Below, in pieces: positions 27,201-41,507 of a stretch of DNA of 64,000 nt. Numbering within the stretch: the first letter of the stretch is position 1; each line of letters begins with the position of its first letter. The DNA is taken from positions 10,085,702-10,149,701 of the forward strand of contig NC_061136.1 of the NCBI RefSeq assembly GCF_905220365.1. Reading direction: 5' to 3'. This DNA comes from Vanessa cardui. Its lineage: Eukaryota > Arthropoda > Insecta > Lepidoptera > Nymphalidae. The position numbers and the translations under genes are program-made. The notes below the pieces were generated by a model that was not told the origin of the DNA, did no database searches, and worked only from the letters and a program-made list of their open reading frames with translations.

Positions 27201-29795
27201 AGAGTAAACTCGCTTCATGCCAATTCTCAGTAGATTGGTATCGAAGTTATGACTCGATAAGCGATTTTTATTGGTTATTTATTCGCTGAATATTCACATT
27301 CGCTACTCGAGAATAATAAATATAAATTATCACTCGATTTATAAACATAAGTCCACAAGTTTTTACGACTAATTCCTCATTACGAATGCAAAGAACTCCA
27401 ATAACATATTCATAAGCTTTTTACTTAGCCCTCGAATGAAAGATGTTATAAACAAAGCGAATTCATCGGTGAGGCAATAAATAACAGGCGGGTGCACGCA
27501 CTCGCGCGCAGCGTCTGGTGTCTGACACGCATGCGCCCGTTTTGCGTGCCAAAACACTGCATCTATGCAGGCGATTCAGAATATAGATTCTGACAGAAAA
27601 AAAATATAATATACATTTATATTATTTATTTATCGCAACACCGACCTAACTTATTTTTAATTTTTAGTACATTACTTACCAGCTGCTGACACAATAATTC
27701 CCAAGTAACAAGGCCATCACCAGAGTGCTAGTGACTAGGAAAACCAAGGGTGCGAATGTTGCAAAAACAGAGATCTCGTTAAGATGACAATTTATGGGTT
27801 GTTTTTGCTAAATGAAAATAGTCGCGAGCCGTGAACTGAGCAGACCTTTTTTGATTTTCTTAATGGAATCTTTACGCAAGGGATTTGTGTCGAGCGAAAC
27901 GTTTAAGCTCTTCCGTTTATAATAATAGGCAAAAGTTTGATTTGTACAGCTGCCTTAGTTTTCTTTCTTTACAAAAAAAAAACAAAATTTGTTCTTTTAA
28001 TGGACTAATTACCGTTACGAAAATTAAAACAGATTTATCTTAAAACTCGACAAAGATATAATACAAAAATACGTCTAATACGACATATTATAAATTAAGT
28101 CTCTAAATTCAATTACTAATTGCGACTTATTGAATTAAGTAAATACATAAAATATAAGTCAAATAAAAATATTAAAACATAACCTTCAAGCTAAGGAAAA
28201 ATCGATAGATTACAAATAACTTAATCTCATTGAAATATAATGCTTTAAAATATATAATAATAATAATAATTACATGTCACTTAATTAATACAAAAAAAAC
28301 TCCATAAAGTAGACGCAGAATTCTTTTGTAATAAGGCAAAGAGTCGGAAACATTTCACGATTTATGACAAAGCAAATTTCGTTTCCGTATCTCTTTTCTC
28401 ATTGTTTTTTCTTGTTCGTGTTATTTACCACAGCTCTTAGTGCTTCAAGCAAAAAGAGAACTTAAAAGCCATATTTGTTTATTACAAATATTTAAAAAAT
28501 TAAACTATGGCGTAGTAATTTTTTTGGGTGTTAAAAATTTATATATTTTTATTGAACCGTAGCGAATGAATTGCTTTAAATATTCACTTGTTCTATCGAA
28601 AATACATTGAAGCACAATGAAATTTATTAGAATAATTAAAATTAAAATATAAAGCGCTTGAAGCATATATTTTGTTCAAAGTTTTAATACTGATCGTTTA
28701 TGATGTAAATGAGTATTACCGCCATAAAGATATCAGCAATACAAATTAAGATTTTAAAAACGCTATAATTCACTTCGAAATTTTACTACGTGCTGTAAGT
28801 ATTAATTAATAAATCACTATTAATTTTTTCTTTTATTTTGGTTCTTAAATTTACTAAAATAGTTTTGATGGACATTAGACCTAGATATTTGTTATTATAA
28901 AAGCAGCCCACGGGAGTGCGGGAGTTTTGCGAGCGCTACGGAGGCGACTACAAACCATCCTATTGTCCCGTTTTCCTGCCACGCTTTCCTTAACGGATGT
29001 TACTTTCTCGCTTGCACGCCACTTGAAAACTATGGAGTTGCATTTTAAACTACCGGCTTATATATCATACATTAAATCAACCTGATTGATTTAAAATATA
29101 AATAAAAAAAATGCAATTGTATTTTATTCTACTCGGACCTGCTTTTTAAATAAATTCACAAGCTGACAACTTAACTAATAATATAAAAAAGATATACGTG
29201 TGACTAATTTGGTTTAATCGTCAAATGTCATTTGAAAGGATGTGTGTTGATGGAAATTTAAATAACTGAACGCACTCTCCATAGTTTCATAGTCCGTCTC
29301 ACGTCGTTCTATTTTCTTTACTCCACTTTATTTTCTCCTTTTGCCTCCTGCTGCTTCCGTACCGTGGACACTTTTGGTTAGTTTGTTCTGTTTTCCGTCT
29401 AATAAATAATAAAACCAGCTCTAGGTACACACGAATTGTCGCTCAGATATTTACTCGTGAGCAGAGAAATGTAAACAGAGGCGTTTGATTACGTATATCT
29501 TTATTTTATTGTATACATATCGTTACACGCACAAAGGATATACCTAAGATATAAAACCTCTAATTGGTAGTGCAACGTAAGAAATAGTTTGGCTGTATTG
29601 ATTATTGCTGGCTGGTTTAGTGGATGATGGTGGTCTTGTTATATTTAAAAAATCAGACTCAATATTTCTGATTTATGAATGAATGGTAAAATGTAAAAAT
29701 GTATAAATACGACAAATATAAACAAAGTTTATTTTAAATTAAACAGGCTTTACTCAGAGCAATACGAAGTATCACAAAAATAATGTGTCACATAT

Positions 29796-29823
29796 AGACT
29801 CAAACATAGTAATGTTTGAGTCT
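29796..29823. repeat. perfect 12-bp hairpin with 4-base loop
   Basis: AGACTCAAACAT (29796-29807), loop AGTA, and ATGTTTGAGTCT (29812-29823) form a perfect stem. A polymerase III terminator-like T run is absent. Too short for a pre-microRNA. Confidence 0.7.
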
Positions 29824-32800
29824 TATCTTAATTTATTATTATTATATATTGAGAAACACTGGATTAATTTTCTCTAAAATCACTTTGATCATTTTTAAGA
29901 CGGTAAAAACGTTAAGTCAGAAAACCCCGGACAAAAGTTGTATAGAATTTATTTTTTTTGTGTATTTAAAACAACATTAATCATGTATATGCTGATTTTA
30001 AATAAAATCATAAACTTTATTATAATTTTACGATCATAAATTAATAAACCGTACGACTATCTAATCGAAAACCACAATGTTTACGATGCATATTGAATGC
30101 GAATACGTTTCATATTCACAAATAGCGTTTTGATTTTCTATTAGTCGATTATCATACGTGAATTAAAATCAGATAATTCTAGTGATGACTCGTATTAGTT
30201 CACGTATCTGCTGTGTTGTATACAATAGATCGAAACACAATGAGTTGTCACTGCGTACGATTTTTCACTTATCAAATGTTTGGCACGCGTAAGCTTTAAT
30301 GTGTTCTCGATAAATAGATCCTATATAGCGGGGCCAGTCATTGATAATTGAATACATTGATTTATATCAAAACCATATAATGTGTATACAAAACAACTCC
30401 ACCGTAAACTTGATCGATCTTGTTTAGATTGACGATAAAAAATTTCGCAGTCACGTCCACAATGATAAAAATTTAATTCGATTCGCCGACGAAATTTTGA
30501 CATGCCTCAAATACTTTTTAGTAAAGGTCGCTTGTTCTCGATACGTTATTTATTATACATATAAACTATGTTACTATTGTTATTTTCATTTAATATGATT
30601 TATATGAAAAAAAAAAAATGTGCAACCAAGGCGAAACATTTTCTTTCTTTTAATAAATCGTTCTAAATTCAAAATGTGATTTAAGAGGAAAGGAAAAATA
30701 TAGGTTGTATATAAACGTTGCCTCGATAGCTCTGATCCGAAAGAATCAATTTTATTGGTAAAACAAGCGCGCTGTTGATTTATGTCCTCGGAGCGTGGCT
30801 TCGCGATAGCGTGTCACCGCCGCGTTCGCGCCTCGCTCTAGAATGTGCTAGAATTTTCTTTGTGCTTAGTACAAGCTAGCTAGTAAAACATTTTAGTGGA
30901 ATTAAAAAGGTTCCCTGCAAAAATGTTTCTTGGATATGCATGCGGTTTCACATTTACCTTTCTGCCTACTAACTGACGGATACTATTACCGTTAATAGCG
31001 ACATAAATAAAAGGGGAACTTAAAAAAAAATGTTTAACAGTCGTCTTTGCCTTCGTAACTCAAACAGCAATGAGCGTAAATTAGAAATAATTTATCAATT
31101 CAATTGCTTTATTCATACGCATTCCTAAAGAGCTTCGAAGTACAATTACACTGGTCCGTACGTATGTATATTTGAGGCAGGTGAAACTATTACCATAGAC
31201 GCGACTCTTCAAGCTAATCAATACAAAACATTTATTGTCAGCCCGTTTATCACAATCGACGACTATTCCTATTAATTTGCACGTTTAGTGCCAATTTGCT
31301 GTATTTTTTAATCATTTGTCATCGTTAACGAACGCGGAATTACTCATCGTACGCATAGTAAAAGTCAAGCGCCCTCAAGAAGAATATAAATTATGTCTTT
31401 AGTTCTCGATCAGACGCTAAGCTATTGAAATTTCTTTCTTTCGACGCTATAACAGCTACGCGTCATAAATTCTGACGACGTCGTCACTAATGTGTTTGTT
31501 TTGCTATATCTGACTCTTAATGATCCGAAGTCTATAAAAGGTTAAAGAATATAATGCTCGGTAAACGATGATTAAATAAATTTTATTTATTTAACTTTCA
31601 CGATATAGTTTCACGTTGTCGGTTCGTCTTTATGGTATAAAGGTCAATTTCATTACTGAACAAAAACACTGGTACCGTGTTAGTAGAATTGCGCAACTGT
31701 TATATTATTATATTGTAACAGAAATATCTCCAGCGAAAGCTACCAGATCAAAAAGGATTAAGGTCACGTATGTCGGATAATATTAAGTGGACGTAGATAT
31801 GCCGTTTTCGTGACTTAGATATAAACCGATAGCAGTGCATTGCTAAATGCAAAAAGAATATGCTTTCAGATAATAAACATCAGTGTGACTGTAGCTTTAC
31901 GTTTTAATACATTTTATAAGTGACCCTTAGATCTTCATTATTTTTTATTTCATAAATAATGACAAGAAATTAAGTGTAAAAGTAAGTAAAACTATGTAAG
32001 TATATGGGAAACAAAAAATCCACTAAAACTTCTACAACCACTATCCAATTTTGGCTTCAATTTCCAACCGCGCCGGGAACTGTTTAAATCATGCGCGTGT
32101 GCCGAAAATAAACTGCGCCGCTTCTCCGCTGCACAGTAAATTCACCGCTAATTTACAACCCCTCTATGTTATAAATAAATAAATATTAGTCGCTACTATA
32201 TCCTCAGCTGACAAAATGTGCCACATCTCGTATGCTGGTGTCATAACAGTTCCTTAGTTGTGGGTACACTCAATTAATTGCCTTGACGATATCTGATACC
32301 ATTTCTTTGTAAAAGTGTACGCTGTTTTTATTAGTTATATACAATTCCTTAACGGCTTTTCCAATTATAATAATTTAAGGATATTTTGCTAATTGATAGT
32401 TCCAAAATAATATGCAATCAAAAAAAGATGTTCAAACAATGCGGGTGACGGGAAACAAACAGTTGAATTTTAATTATACGTTCAAACACAGCGTTCTTAT
32501 AACACAGTGACGTATCAAACCGCCATTAAAACGCAACATTGTTGTGAAAACTGTCAGAAGCTTTCAGGTTAAACTTTAATTAATACTAAATGAGCCAGTG
32601 AGCCACAAATTATTACGCTACTTTCGATTGCGGAGTAGTTATTGAGTGCCAAGTGGATTGAATTAAGGGAACAGCCGTGTGGTTTACGTGCCAGGGATCA
32701 TAGGCAGTGGTATTGTAGTACGAATTCTCAGCCGCTGTTATCATTAATCTTGTAGAAATTCGAAAAACAATGATAGAATTAGGCAGCGCGTACACGTTTA

Positions 32801-33747
32801 AAATTTAACAAAACGTTAGTTAGTAGTGATGAGATTACTATCAGTTGTCGATTATAAATATACCTAGTTATATTTTATAATAATTATATTTTTCAATATT
32901 ATTTTATCAGGATGATAAATCTTTGAGGTAGTTATGAGACTGGCTTACCTTATAGTTGAATATTTTAATGCTCCATTACACACAACGATTAAAAGGTTCA
33001 TCAAGAGAAGTAATCGATCAGTTTTTTGTTTACTTTTGCGTGTTTAAATATTTAACATGACTTCATTCGAATTTATTGTTATTGCAAAGCCTTTGAGCGT
33101 TTAAATATTGTGTGCACTTATCTTGAGGCTATAATATTCCAAACGAGTCGACAGCTGCTTCTGTTTTTACCAGTCCCTTTTCTAATTTGCGATCGGCTAC
33201 AATTCTTGTTCATAGAAGTCACCGTACAACAATGTGCGTCTTGGTGAAATTTTGTTACCATATAGTAATAAAATTGAATTTTATCGACTATCTAGATTAG
33301 ACAAATGTCTTATTAAAGATAAGGATTAATAACATAAACTAGGATTCAGTTCAATTCTTGCTTAATGGCTTTTAGTTGTGCCAAGAGATGACAGCAACTT
33401 AAAATAGATATATGTATTTCTCAAAGTGAAAATGACAGGGACAAGTATAATTGAGAATATTATTTTATGATAGTTTTTCTAGTAATATGTACATATGTAC
33501 AAGTACTCAGTATGGTTATAGAATTCCATACTTTTTACTATTGCATGTTTGACGTTTCAATTTATTAAAGGAGTTTCTTATCGAGTACTGAATTATCCTG
33601 TTGTTATCGTCGGCATTCCTACTACCCACCGTTGACGGTTTATAAAGCGATATGATACCAATCTCAATCGATACCGACCGGCTTCTGCGTTAGATCTTAC
33701 ATCTTTACAACTAAGGAAGTGGTAACTTATATAATGCGTAAATCTTA

Positions 33748-33860
33748 TATCGATATAACGTCCATCTCTATTGATATCTCGCGATTCGCTGCCAGCGGGC
33801 GGAGCTAGCGCGGTGCCAAGTATGGCGGGCGCGTTAATGTACCGACGCTTCGTCACATGT
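33748..33860. promoter_or_regulatory. DRE-type TATCGATA site beside a GC-rich patch
   Basis: TATCGATA at 33748-33755 is the DREF/BEAF-type core element. About 35 bp on comes CGCTGCCAGCGGGCGGAGC and GGCGGGCGCG. Other TATCGATA sites are at 34526-34533, 44959-44966 and 48052-48059. In flies such sites mark promoters and insulators. Here this is inference from the motif. Confidence 0.25.
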
Positions 33861-36800
33861 TTTTATTGTGGTCTGCACGGGCGTCGGTGCTATTAGGCAA
33901 TCTATGCATGGACGCCACACACAGAGCGAAATGTCAGGCACATACTAAAGGTTGTGACGTACCGTGAGATTATTTATATTGGTGTCAAATCAATGATCTC
34001 AAAAAAAAAACTTATAATATTTTAGAAGCAAAAGTCGTATTGGAGATTTATCATTGGCAACATACCCAGAAATTATTTTGGGAATTATTATACACCAAAT
34101 AAAATATAAAAAATTAACTAGCAATTAAATCCAAAACTGTAAAACATAGAGTCAATGTTTCAAAGCAATAAAAAAATCTCAGCGAAATGACTACAGAAAG
34201 TTCGCCGTATTATAATGTAAAACCATTTTAATATTTACACACATGATCAATTACTTCTAATAATGTCACGCACACATGTTTAACTGAATGCACTATTTAT
34301 TCGATTAATTTATTAAGATTGATCGACTATTCATAACATCTTAAAGTCGATTTCAATCAAAGTTTCAGCTTTGACCTAACTAACAAGGAATGCGTTATCG
34401 AAAACAAACACCTGCCGTCTTTTGTTTAACTGTCGTTGGCCTTTCTACTTTTATTGTATACGTGCATGCAATTTTAATTTTTCGCAACGAACACCCACGT
34501 TGAATTCGGCTTTACGATTTCGATATATCGATATGTAATTTGTAAATCGATTACTTTAACAGGACTGATATAGACTACTAAAATCGATTTCTATTTGATT
34601 ATTTTAAAAGATAAACTGCGAACAGATTATAAATAAAGCATCAGCTTGTTTAATCGAATGTACATATATTTATGCAGTGTTTGACTTCTTACTTAAATAC
34701 GGCGTTGTAAGAGAATTTTTATAATATCAACGTGGCACTAAATATAATCAATCACACCATAGTCGGAGATTATAAATATTTCAGATCAGGTAATGATTAT
34801 TGTTACAAGTTGAAAAAAGGAGAGCGGATCAAATCAGAATCTGAATCAGGATCGAGTAACAACCTCACATGTAACACGACGTACGGTAGGCAGCATCGAG
34901 AAATAGGAATATTTGCAGCATTACGACCTTTACGCTCATTATAATAGAGGTTCAGAGCTTGAGTGGGTTTGTGTATACATTATGTGCGGGGAACGGCCCA
35001 TCATGTTTTATTTATTCGCGGCGGAGTAATAGAGTCGTGCCGTGAGACCGGCCGGCACGTTTTTTGCAGACCGTAAGCCCTTGTATTGAGACGTCTTTGG
35101 ATGCTGATGTCTTGTTGCCTGTCCGGACCACATCCGACATGACGGAGGCACTTATTTTTCAATGTCCTCGTTTAAATAACACTATAAAGTCGTTAACGCT
35201 TCGCTATAATATCCATAAAAAATATATTTAGATTTTAATAATTATTGAAGTATTATAGTTTATTATAGACTACATTTTATCTTATATACTGCTAAATAAA
35301 TCGAGCTAAGTACAAATCTACAAATTCGGGGAGTGTATTTTTCATCACACGACCAACGTATCCAGACAGCTGCAGGAGGATATTAAAAATCCATTCATCA
35401 CAGTTAAAGCAAAAAATAAGAATTCAGATTCACACTCGAACACCGCGACTGCGAAATCTGGAGAGACGAGGAGGTATTTCCATTCAGCCCCCGCCCGCCA
35501 GGGTGGTGGGGCCACCCTTTTGACAGGAAATGATTGTCTAATATTAGCTTTGTTATAAGGTTCCTCTTTAGGGATTCGAGCATACCTTTTCTGACATTCC
35601 GAAATGGCCGGACATCGATTTCTAGTTTACAAAATAACGTAACAGATACACAATACATTTAGATAGAGAAAAGAATTCTGCCGAAAGACAAAATTTATCG
35701 CAGTCGCCTATAATCATGTGATGATTATACGCTCCGTGAAAACATAGATAGCTATAAATTACGGAAGTATTTCGGGTCAACGTCCGCGCCTGGGCGACTG
35801 CGGATCAAAAAAATTCTGAACACCCCCGATTATCACAACAAAAACCCGCCGCGCGTTTTCTTCGAAATAAACGGATGAGTTTTATTTTGAATAAAATTTA
35901 TCGGTGCGACATCTATTTCGGCGCGGCTTTCGTCAACACCGGCAACGATTACGAACCGAATAGACGGCCTATGAATAGTGTAGCGAGTAGCGACGCACGT
36001 TGTGGGTATCGCCGCTGACAGATTTGTGAAATACATACGAATCCAACATGGTTCCGTTAGATTTTTAATCCCACAGACTGATAAATTACAATCTATTTTT
36101 TAAAATGTATCATTAGTCTGCGACGATGTGTATACGTTCTACGTGAACATGAGTAATCGCAAATTAAACTTTTAAATCGGTTTTTCTTAAATTGGTGTAA
36201 ATATTATTATTATATGAAACATTACAATGTTTTACAGACGTAAATAAAAAAGTATTCAAATTAAACGAATAATAAACGAGATTTGATGAAAAAACATGTG
36301 AATTTTGAAACAATGAAATGAAATCAATAACAATTGATTTCAGCATTTTCATTCGTTTCATTTTGCGTTTTACCGCAGAAAATTTTGTTGAATCTGCAAT
36401 AATATGAAACTCGCATATTGCGATTTCGCTTGTAGATAACAGAAATAATGGGGTTCAAAAATGAAATTAATTCCAGGTTGATGATTTCAAATTGAAAAGT
36501 CACATCGGCTCGCGCCATAATTCATGATCCTGAAACGTGTCCGGGCGGCTGTGTCGGACGCGGCAGTAATAGGGTTGACGATTTCTTATTAGTTCTTATA
36601 AACGATGCATTTGAATTGACATACCTATAGTTCAATGAATATAAAACATTATTTTTTTTAATTTAAAATAGAAGCAATAGAGCAAGGTCAAAAAACATGC
36701 CTCAGGACAATTTTAGAAGGCGTGTTCTTTTTTAAATCTTTGTATGTTATGTTAATAATTTATTAATTAATTTACTAAATGTTACAAGTTTAATTTATGT

Positions 36801-37120
36801 AAAATTACGAAAAAATAAAGGTTGAATTTGGTAGGAAATGAAAGATATAAAAATACAGATAAGCTCGACGTAAATGTTAAGAGATTTTTATCAATTTAGA
36901 ACAACCAAATTCATCATGAGTTAAAACTACGGCTTCTATTCGTATATATTTTTTTAAATAGTCATGAACAATTGTTATTACTTACTACACGTCTAAGATT
37001 TCATATTTGATTCCTTTATATTTTTTTTATTTATTGAAGTGCTGTAATTAATTCCATTTGAATACAATAGCTAATCCAATGTAACCAGACTTTCATTGTT
37101 TTCACTAACCCTTCATAACG

Positions 37121-37255
37121 GGTAGCGATATATCAAAATTATGTAAACACCTCGTGTCAAACCCTACCCGCTTCTTTGACGGAGATCTTCCCGCTACTAA
37201 ATACGATGTGTTAGAATATGCATGAGCGCTTATAAATGTAACTTTGGTTCATACT
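37121..37255 (+). repeat. diverged repeat, copy 1
   Basis: Copy 1 starts with GGTAGCGATAT and the 16-mer ATCAAAATTATGTAAA (37132-37147), then GTCAAACCCTACCCGCT (37156-37172), and ends near AATATGCATGAGCGC. The 16-mer recurs exactly 183 bp later in copy 2, and the GTCAAACCCTA block recurs at the same spacing. It lacks part of the TGTCGGACGTCTTTCCGC block seen in the other copies, with GACGGAGATCTTCCCGC in its place. Confidence 0.75.
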
Positions 37256-37300
37256 TAGTATGTTGTAAACGTAAATCGATATTAAATCTTCGCTTGCTAT

Positions 37301-37445
37301 GGGTATATCGGTAAATCAAAATTATGTAAATATTAACTGTCAACCCTAGCCGCTCATTGTCAAGTTTGTCGGACGTCTTTCCGCTCCGGCACGCGTGCTA
37401 TCTTTACTCGAATATACATGAACGGTCACAAGAGTAACTCCTAAT
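37301..37445 (+). repeat. diverged repeat, copy 2
   Basis: This is the most complete copy. It has ATCAAAATTATGTAAA (37315-37330), GTCAACCCTAGCCGCT (37339-37354), TCATTGT, TGTCGGACGTCTTTCCGC, CACGCGTGCTATCT and AATATACATGAACGG. It shares its left half with copy 1 and its right half with copy 3. The family is unknown to me. Confidence 0.8.
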
Positions 37446-37754
37446 TCAAATTATGCTAAGATATGTTATGTACCTACTAGGTACTGCTAGAACAACATCG
37501 AGCTGTATATTTACTTAAGAGTATTTTTAGTTAGACGTTCGAAGCGGTCTTGATCAAAGATTAAAACTCTTTCTGACTAGTGGGATATATTTTACTAATA
37601 TTATGTCTCAATTCGTTAAATATTGTAATAGTTTAAACAATGATATACCGTACTGTTACTTCTGATTTCCATAACACAAGTGCTTCAGCTACTTACATCG
37701 GGATCAGAGTAATGTATGTGATGTTGTCTCATAAAAAAAAAATCATAAGTTTAA

Positions 37755-37885
37755 ACTATATAAGTAAAGTTTTGGCGTCAACCCTATTTCGGTTCATTGT
37801 CACAGTCTTTTGTCGGAGGTCTTTCCGCCTCACCACGCGTGATATCTGTGCTGGAGTATGCAACGCGAACAACTGATGTTACCCA
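37755..37885 (+). repeat. diverged repeat, copy 3
   Basis: GTCAACCCTATTTCGG (from 37777), TTCATTGTCA, TGTCGGAGGTCTTTCCGC (17 of 18 identical to copy 2) and CACGCGTGATATCT (13 of 14) follow in the same order as in copy 2. It begins 438 bp after the equivalent point in copy 2. A 78-codon ORF overlapping it is probably incidental. Confidence 0.8.
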
Positions 37886-40800
37886 TTATTTATTTTTGAT
37901 CTGTTATAACTATTTCGAATAACATTTGATGAACGATATTTTAAAATTTCTTTGAGATATAAATGTAACATAAACAGTTGAGCTTTAATATCTTTGGTTA
38001 ACTGCAGTTTTATTAGAAGCTCTCTCATTTTCAAGCCGATTTACTAGTGATACGCTATTAGTTACATACATCATAAAACCTTTACTGTTATCACAATTAA
38101 ATTGTCGCTTATCACTTCACGATGATAATATCCATAACAAATTCGGATTTGTTCTTCTAAATATGTCAAGAAGGGATGCCACTTTATACATGTTCCATTC
38201 AAAATAGGGAAAATGGTGTCTGTTTAAATTCGCTCGGTTAATGGGAAATCCTGTAGTTGACTAATTAAATGAATTTTCTAGAATGTCGAGAAATATCCTC
38301 AAAAATTTACGCTGCTCGCACCTGTCTTCCTTCCCTGACAGTTTACTGTATGAAAAAACTAATTTTACGCGCGTATGAAAATTTAAAAACATTTTTGAAA
38401 AAATGTAAGCGGTATGAAATAAATGAATAAATTACTAATAGCAGATATTGAGTTAGAAGCTTAGAACGTGACGATAATTATAATATTATACAGAGAGATT
38501 GTAAATAGCGTTAAACTCAGAAACTACCGATCAGTATAAATAAATCCGAAATAATCTTTACGTTAGATAGATGTCTATTGAGGAGGTTATGGGCAACATA
38601 AATCGACGTCACCACCCTTAAGAACGAAGCTGTAACCTTAAACGTCATCAATCTGATGAGCTGTAAGCCGATAGTCATCGTATATGAGAATGATATAGCC
38701 ATTTGTAAACCAAGCAAAATACAAGTGAAATCACAGTATAGTAACTAAATCTTAGTTTCTATGATTATATTTTATATTTGTGATTTTAATATTACAGAGA
38801 CTTTATTTTTAAATTTATATACAATGGTAAATGAAATTGAAATCCGTTCGAATACTATATTCAAAGTTGAGGTTGCATAAGTATATTTTCGTACCTTCTA
38901 AGAAATTTTATGGATTCCAACGTGAAAACTAAATGTATGTAAATACTAGTAGCAGCACTCATGTTTAATGCAGTCGCTTGTCAAGAACATTTGTCGGTAG
39001 CACTATTTCAAACCTTTCTACAAACTCCAAGTTACACCGCAATATGTTTTTGACGTTAATATTAAACTTGAGCCTTAATTTTCCATAAAACGTTTTTTTT
39101 CGTAAACAAACTGTCTGGAAATAAATTGTATACTTATAAATTAAGAATACTCCATGATAATTTAAAACATCGCAAAAAAATTATCATTCTTTCCATCAAT
39201 CTAGTAGATTATAAACACTGCGAGAGAATCTAAATTATACAATTACGCCGAAATTAATTTTGGTACACAGCAATCCGCTATTGTTCTCTGAAGCTACCGG
39301 ACCAAATTAATTCCGAGTCAAGGTTTTTATTTTAACAGTCTCAGTGACGTTGAAAAATATGAATGGCGTAACATGTTAATCCAACTAATTATTACTCCTA
39401 CGAGTTAATTAGAAAAAGCCTCGTAAATCATTTCATCTAAAAGTCTTAAGCCATGTAACGCCGCGAGGTTTCTGAGGAATTACAATAGAAATATTTCCGT
39501 CCTTATCGTGTATTGACTCTTAACGAAAGTCGGAAAGAGAAAGCTCCGTTCGCGCATACTGCCGAAAAACGAGCCCATAATTTGCCTGCACGAAAATTTG
39601 ATAATAAATCATAATAGTTTTAGACAGAGCGAGGGTAAAAAAATGAACCAAATTGGAAAGTGAATTGTAAGGCACGGCGAGGTTAGCCTGTTATTAGAGC
39701 AATTATGTTATTATGTTTGCCGTATCTAATCCGAAAAAACTAAATTGGAGTCGGCCGCTGCCGGCGAATGCTCGATAGGTTCAATCATTTCTACTTGTGG
39801 GTCGCATGAAATTCGTTGCGGAAGCAATAAGAAACACGAAAATTCCGACTAAATTGTACAATAATATATAGCTAGCCAACGCAAAAGTGAATTTTTCGAT
39901 GAATAAAAACTGGGGTAAGGTTATATCGAAACCCCGTTTCGCCATGGTCCATAGTTGGGACAAATTAAAAAGGGTGCTCCGATGCGTACATATTACAAAG
40001 TTCACGTTTTAAAACCCCTAGCCCTTTAATATCCCTCACTTAAGTCATATTTCATCCGATATGAACGTAATTGAAGCAATGTGTTCAGAGTTCATTAAAA
40101 TAAAACACTTATGTGTTATAGTAAAAAGTCCATATTAGTTTGTTGATGTGCGGGATGATAAGAGATATGGCATGAATATTGAACAATTGCCTCTTTCACA
40201 ATTTGTATCTTCAGCATACATTGAAAACAGGTTTATTCGTGTAACTTACGAGCACGTTTTGTATTTTTATTTCAAAACGCGTCCTATTGTATTAACAAAA
40301 TATCAAATATGAATACCAAATAAGGGTAGGGACAAAAGAAAAACTGCCATCTTTTTAATTTATGCGTAAACGAGTACATGAAAAAGTAATAATAGGTGCG
40401 TGTTTGGTAAATATATTAATGTAATAACTCTCTCAGGGCATTTAAAAGTTACGGGGGTCTATTTTCAGAAATTTCACGGTAGATATATCATTTCGGTGTC
40501 GTGGAAAATTGGTAACATCTTCATCGTCATTGTGAAGTGGTTACGGTTTTAATGTACATGACGGTTTTGTGAAGATGGGTTAATTCAGTTCACCATTATA
40601 ATTGAGCTGTCTGACCACTGACACTTAAAAATTTACCATTATATTTATTAATTCCTATAAATATTTTACATTCATACATAGTATAGTATGTTGGCTTTAC
40701 AGATAAAACACTATTTAAATATTCTCCCTGTAATACGTAATGTTGTTTTTAATAAGTAGACGATAAAAATGCAATAAATTAATTTTTATTAATTTTATTC

Positions 40801-41051
40801 AACTTTTGTTTATGAAACGAATAAGGTCCATTCACCTTATTTCTGCCTTTTTATCATATCAATTAATTGTTGTCTTAAATAATTACGGTATTTTTTATAT
40901 ATTATATCGATTTTATTATTATTGCCATCCGACCGTTTAGTGTCGTTTTAATAAATATTTTATGACGTGTGATTTCAAACATTGTTGCGAGCCTTTGAAA
41001 ATAAATCGCGCGCCAAAATGGCGCTACGATTTAAGATCATCAGTCATCATC

Positions 41052-41099
41052 ATAGTAATCATAGTATCGTAGTAAATGATTAATCGCTATGATTACTAT
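41052..41099. repeat. perfect 13-bp inverted repeat
   Basis: ATAGTAATCATAG (41052-41064) and CTATGATTACTAT (41087-41099) are exact reverse complements separated by 22 bases that include ATGATTAATCG. Each arm and the loop carry ATTA/TAAT homeodomain cores, so it could act as paired homeodomain sites. It follows a GCGCGCCAAAATGGCGC patch at about 41008-41025. Confidence 0.65.
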
Positions 41100-41507
41100 A
41101 TCAAGATAAATGTATTGCATTTTTAGTCCAGGAACAACATAAAAAACCTTACGAAATAATAGTATAATAAAATGCCATACAATTTTTCATCTACAAATTG
41201 TAGTCGTTAAGTATCTGTGCTACGTCAAATAAAAAAAAATTGAGCTCCTGCGTCACATTTTATGACTCCAATGAACTTGACCATAAATATAGGTATCTCC
41301 TCCGCTGCACTGACCCACTTATCAGCTCGGATCACTCTTGACCGTGTCTCCATATCAGAGCGAATGAACTAAACACACAGCAGGTCACACGATAACAAGT
41401 GACAACGACTTTTTGAATTATATTTTTCCTGTAAACATACTACATATGTTCAATGATGTCGTTTGAATAATCGAAAACTGTTCTGATTGGTTGAAAATTT
41501 GAAATTA

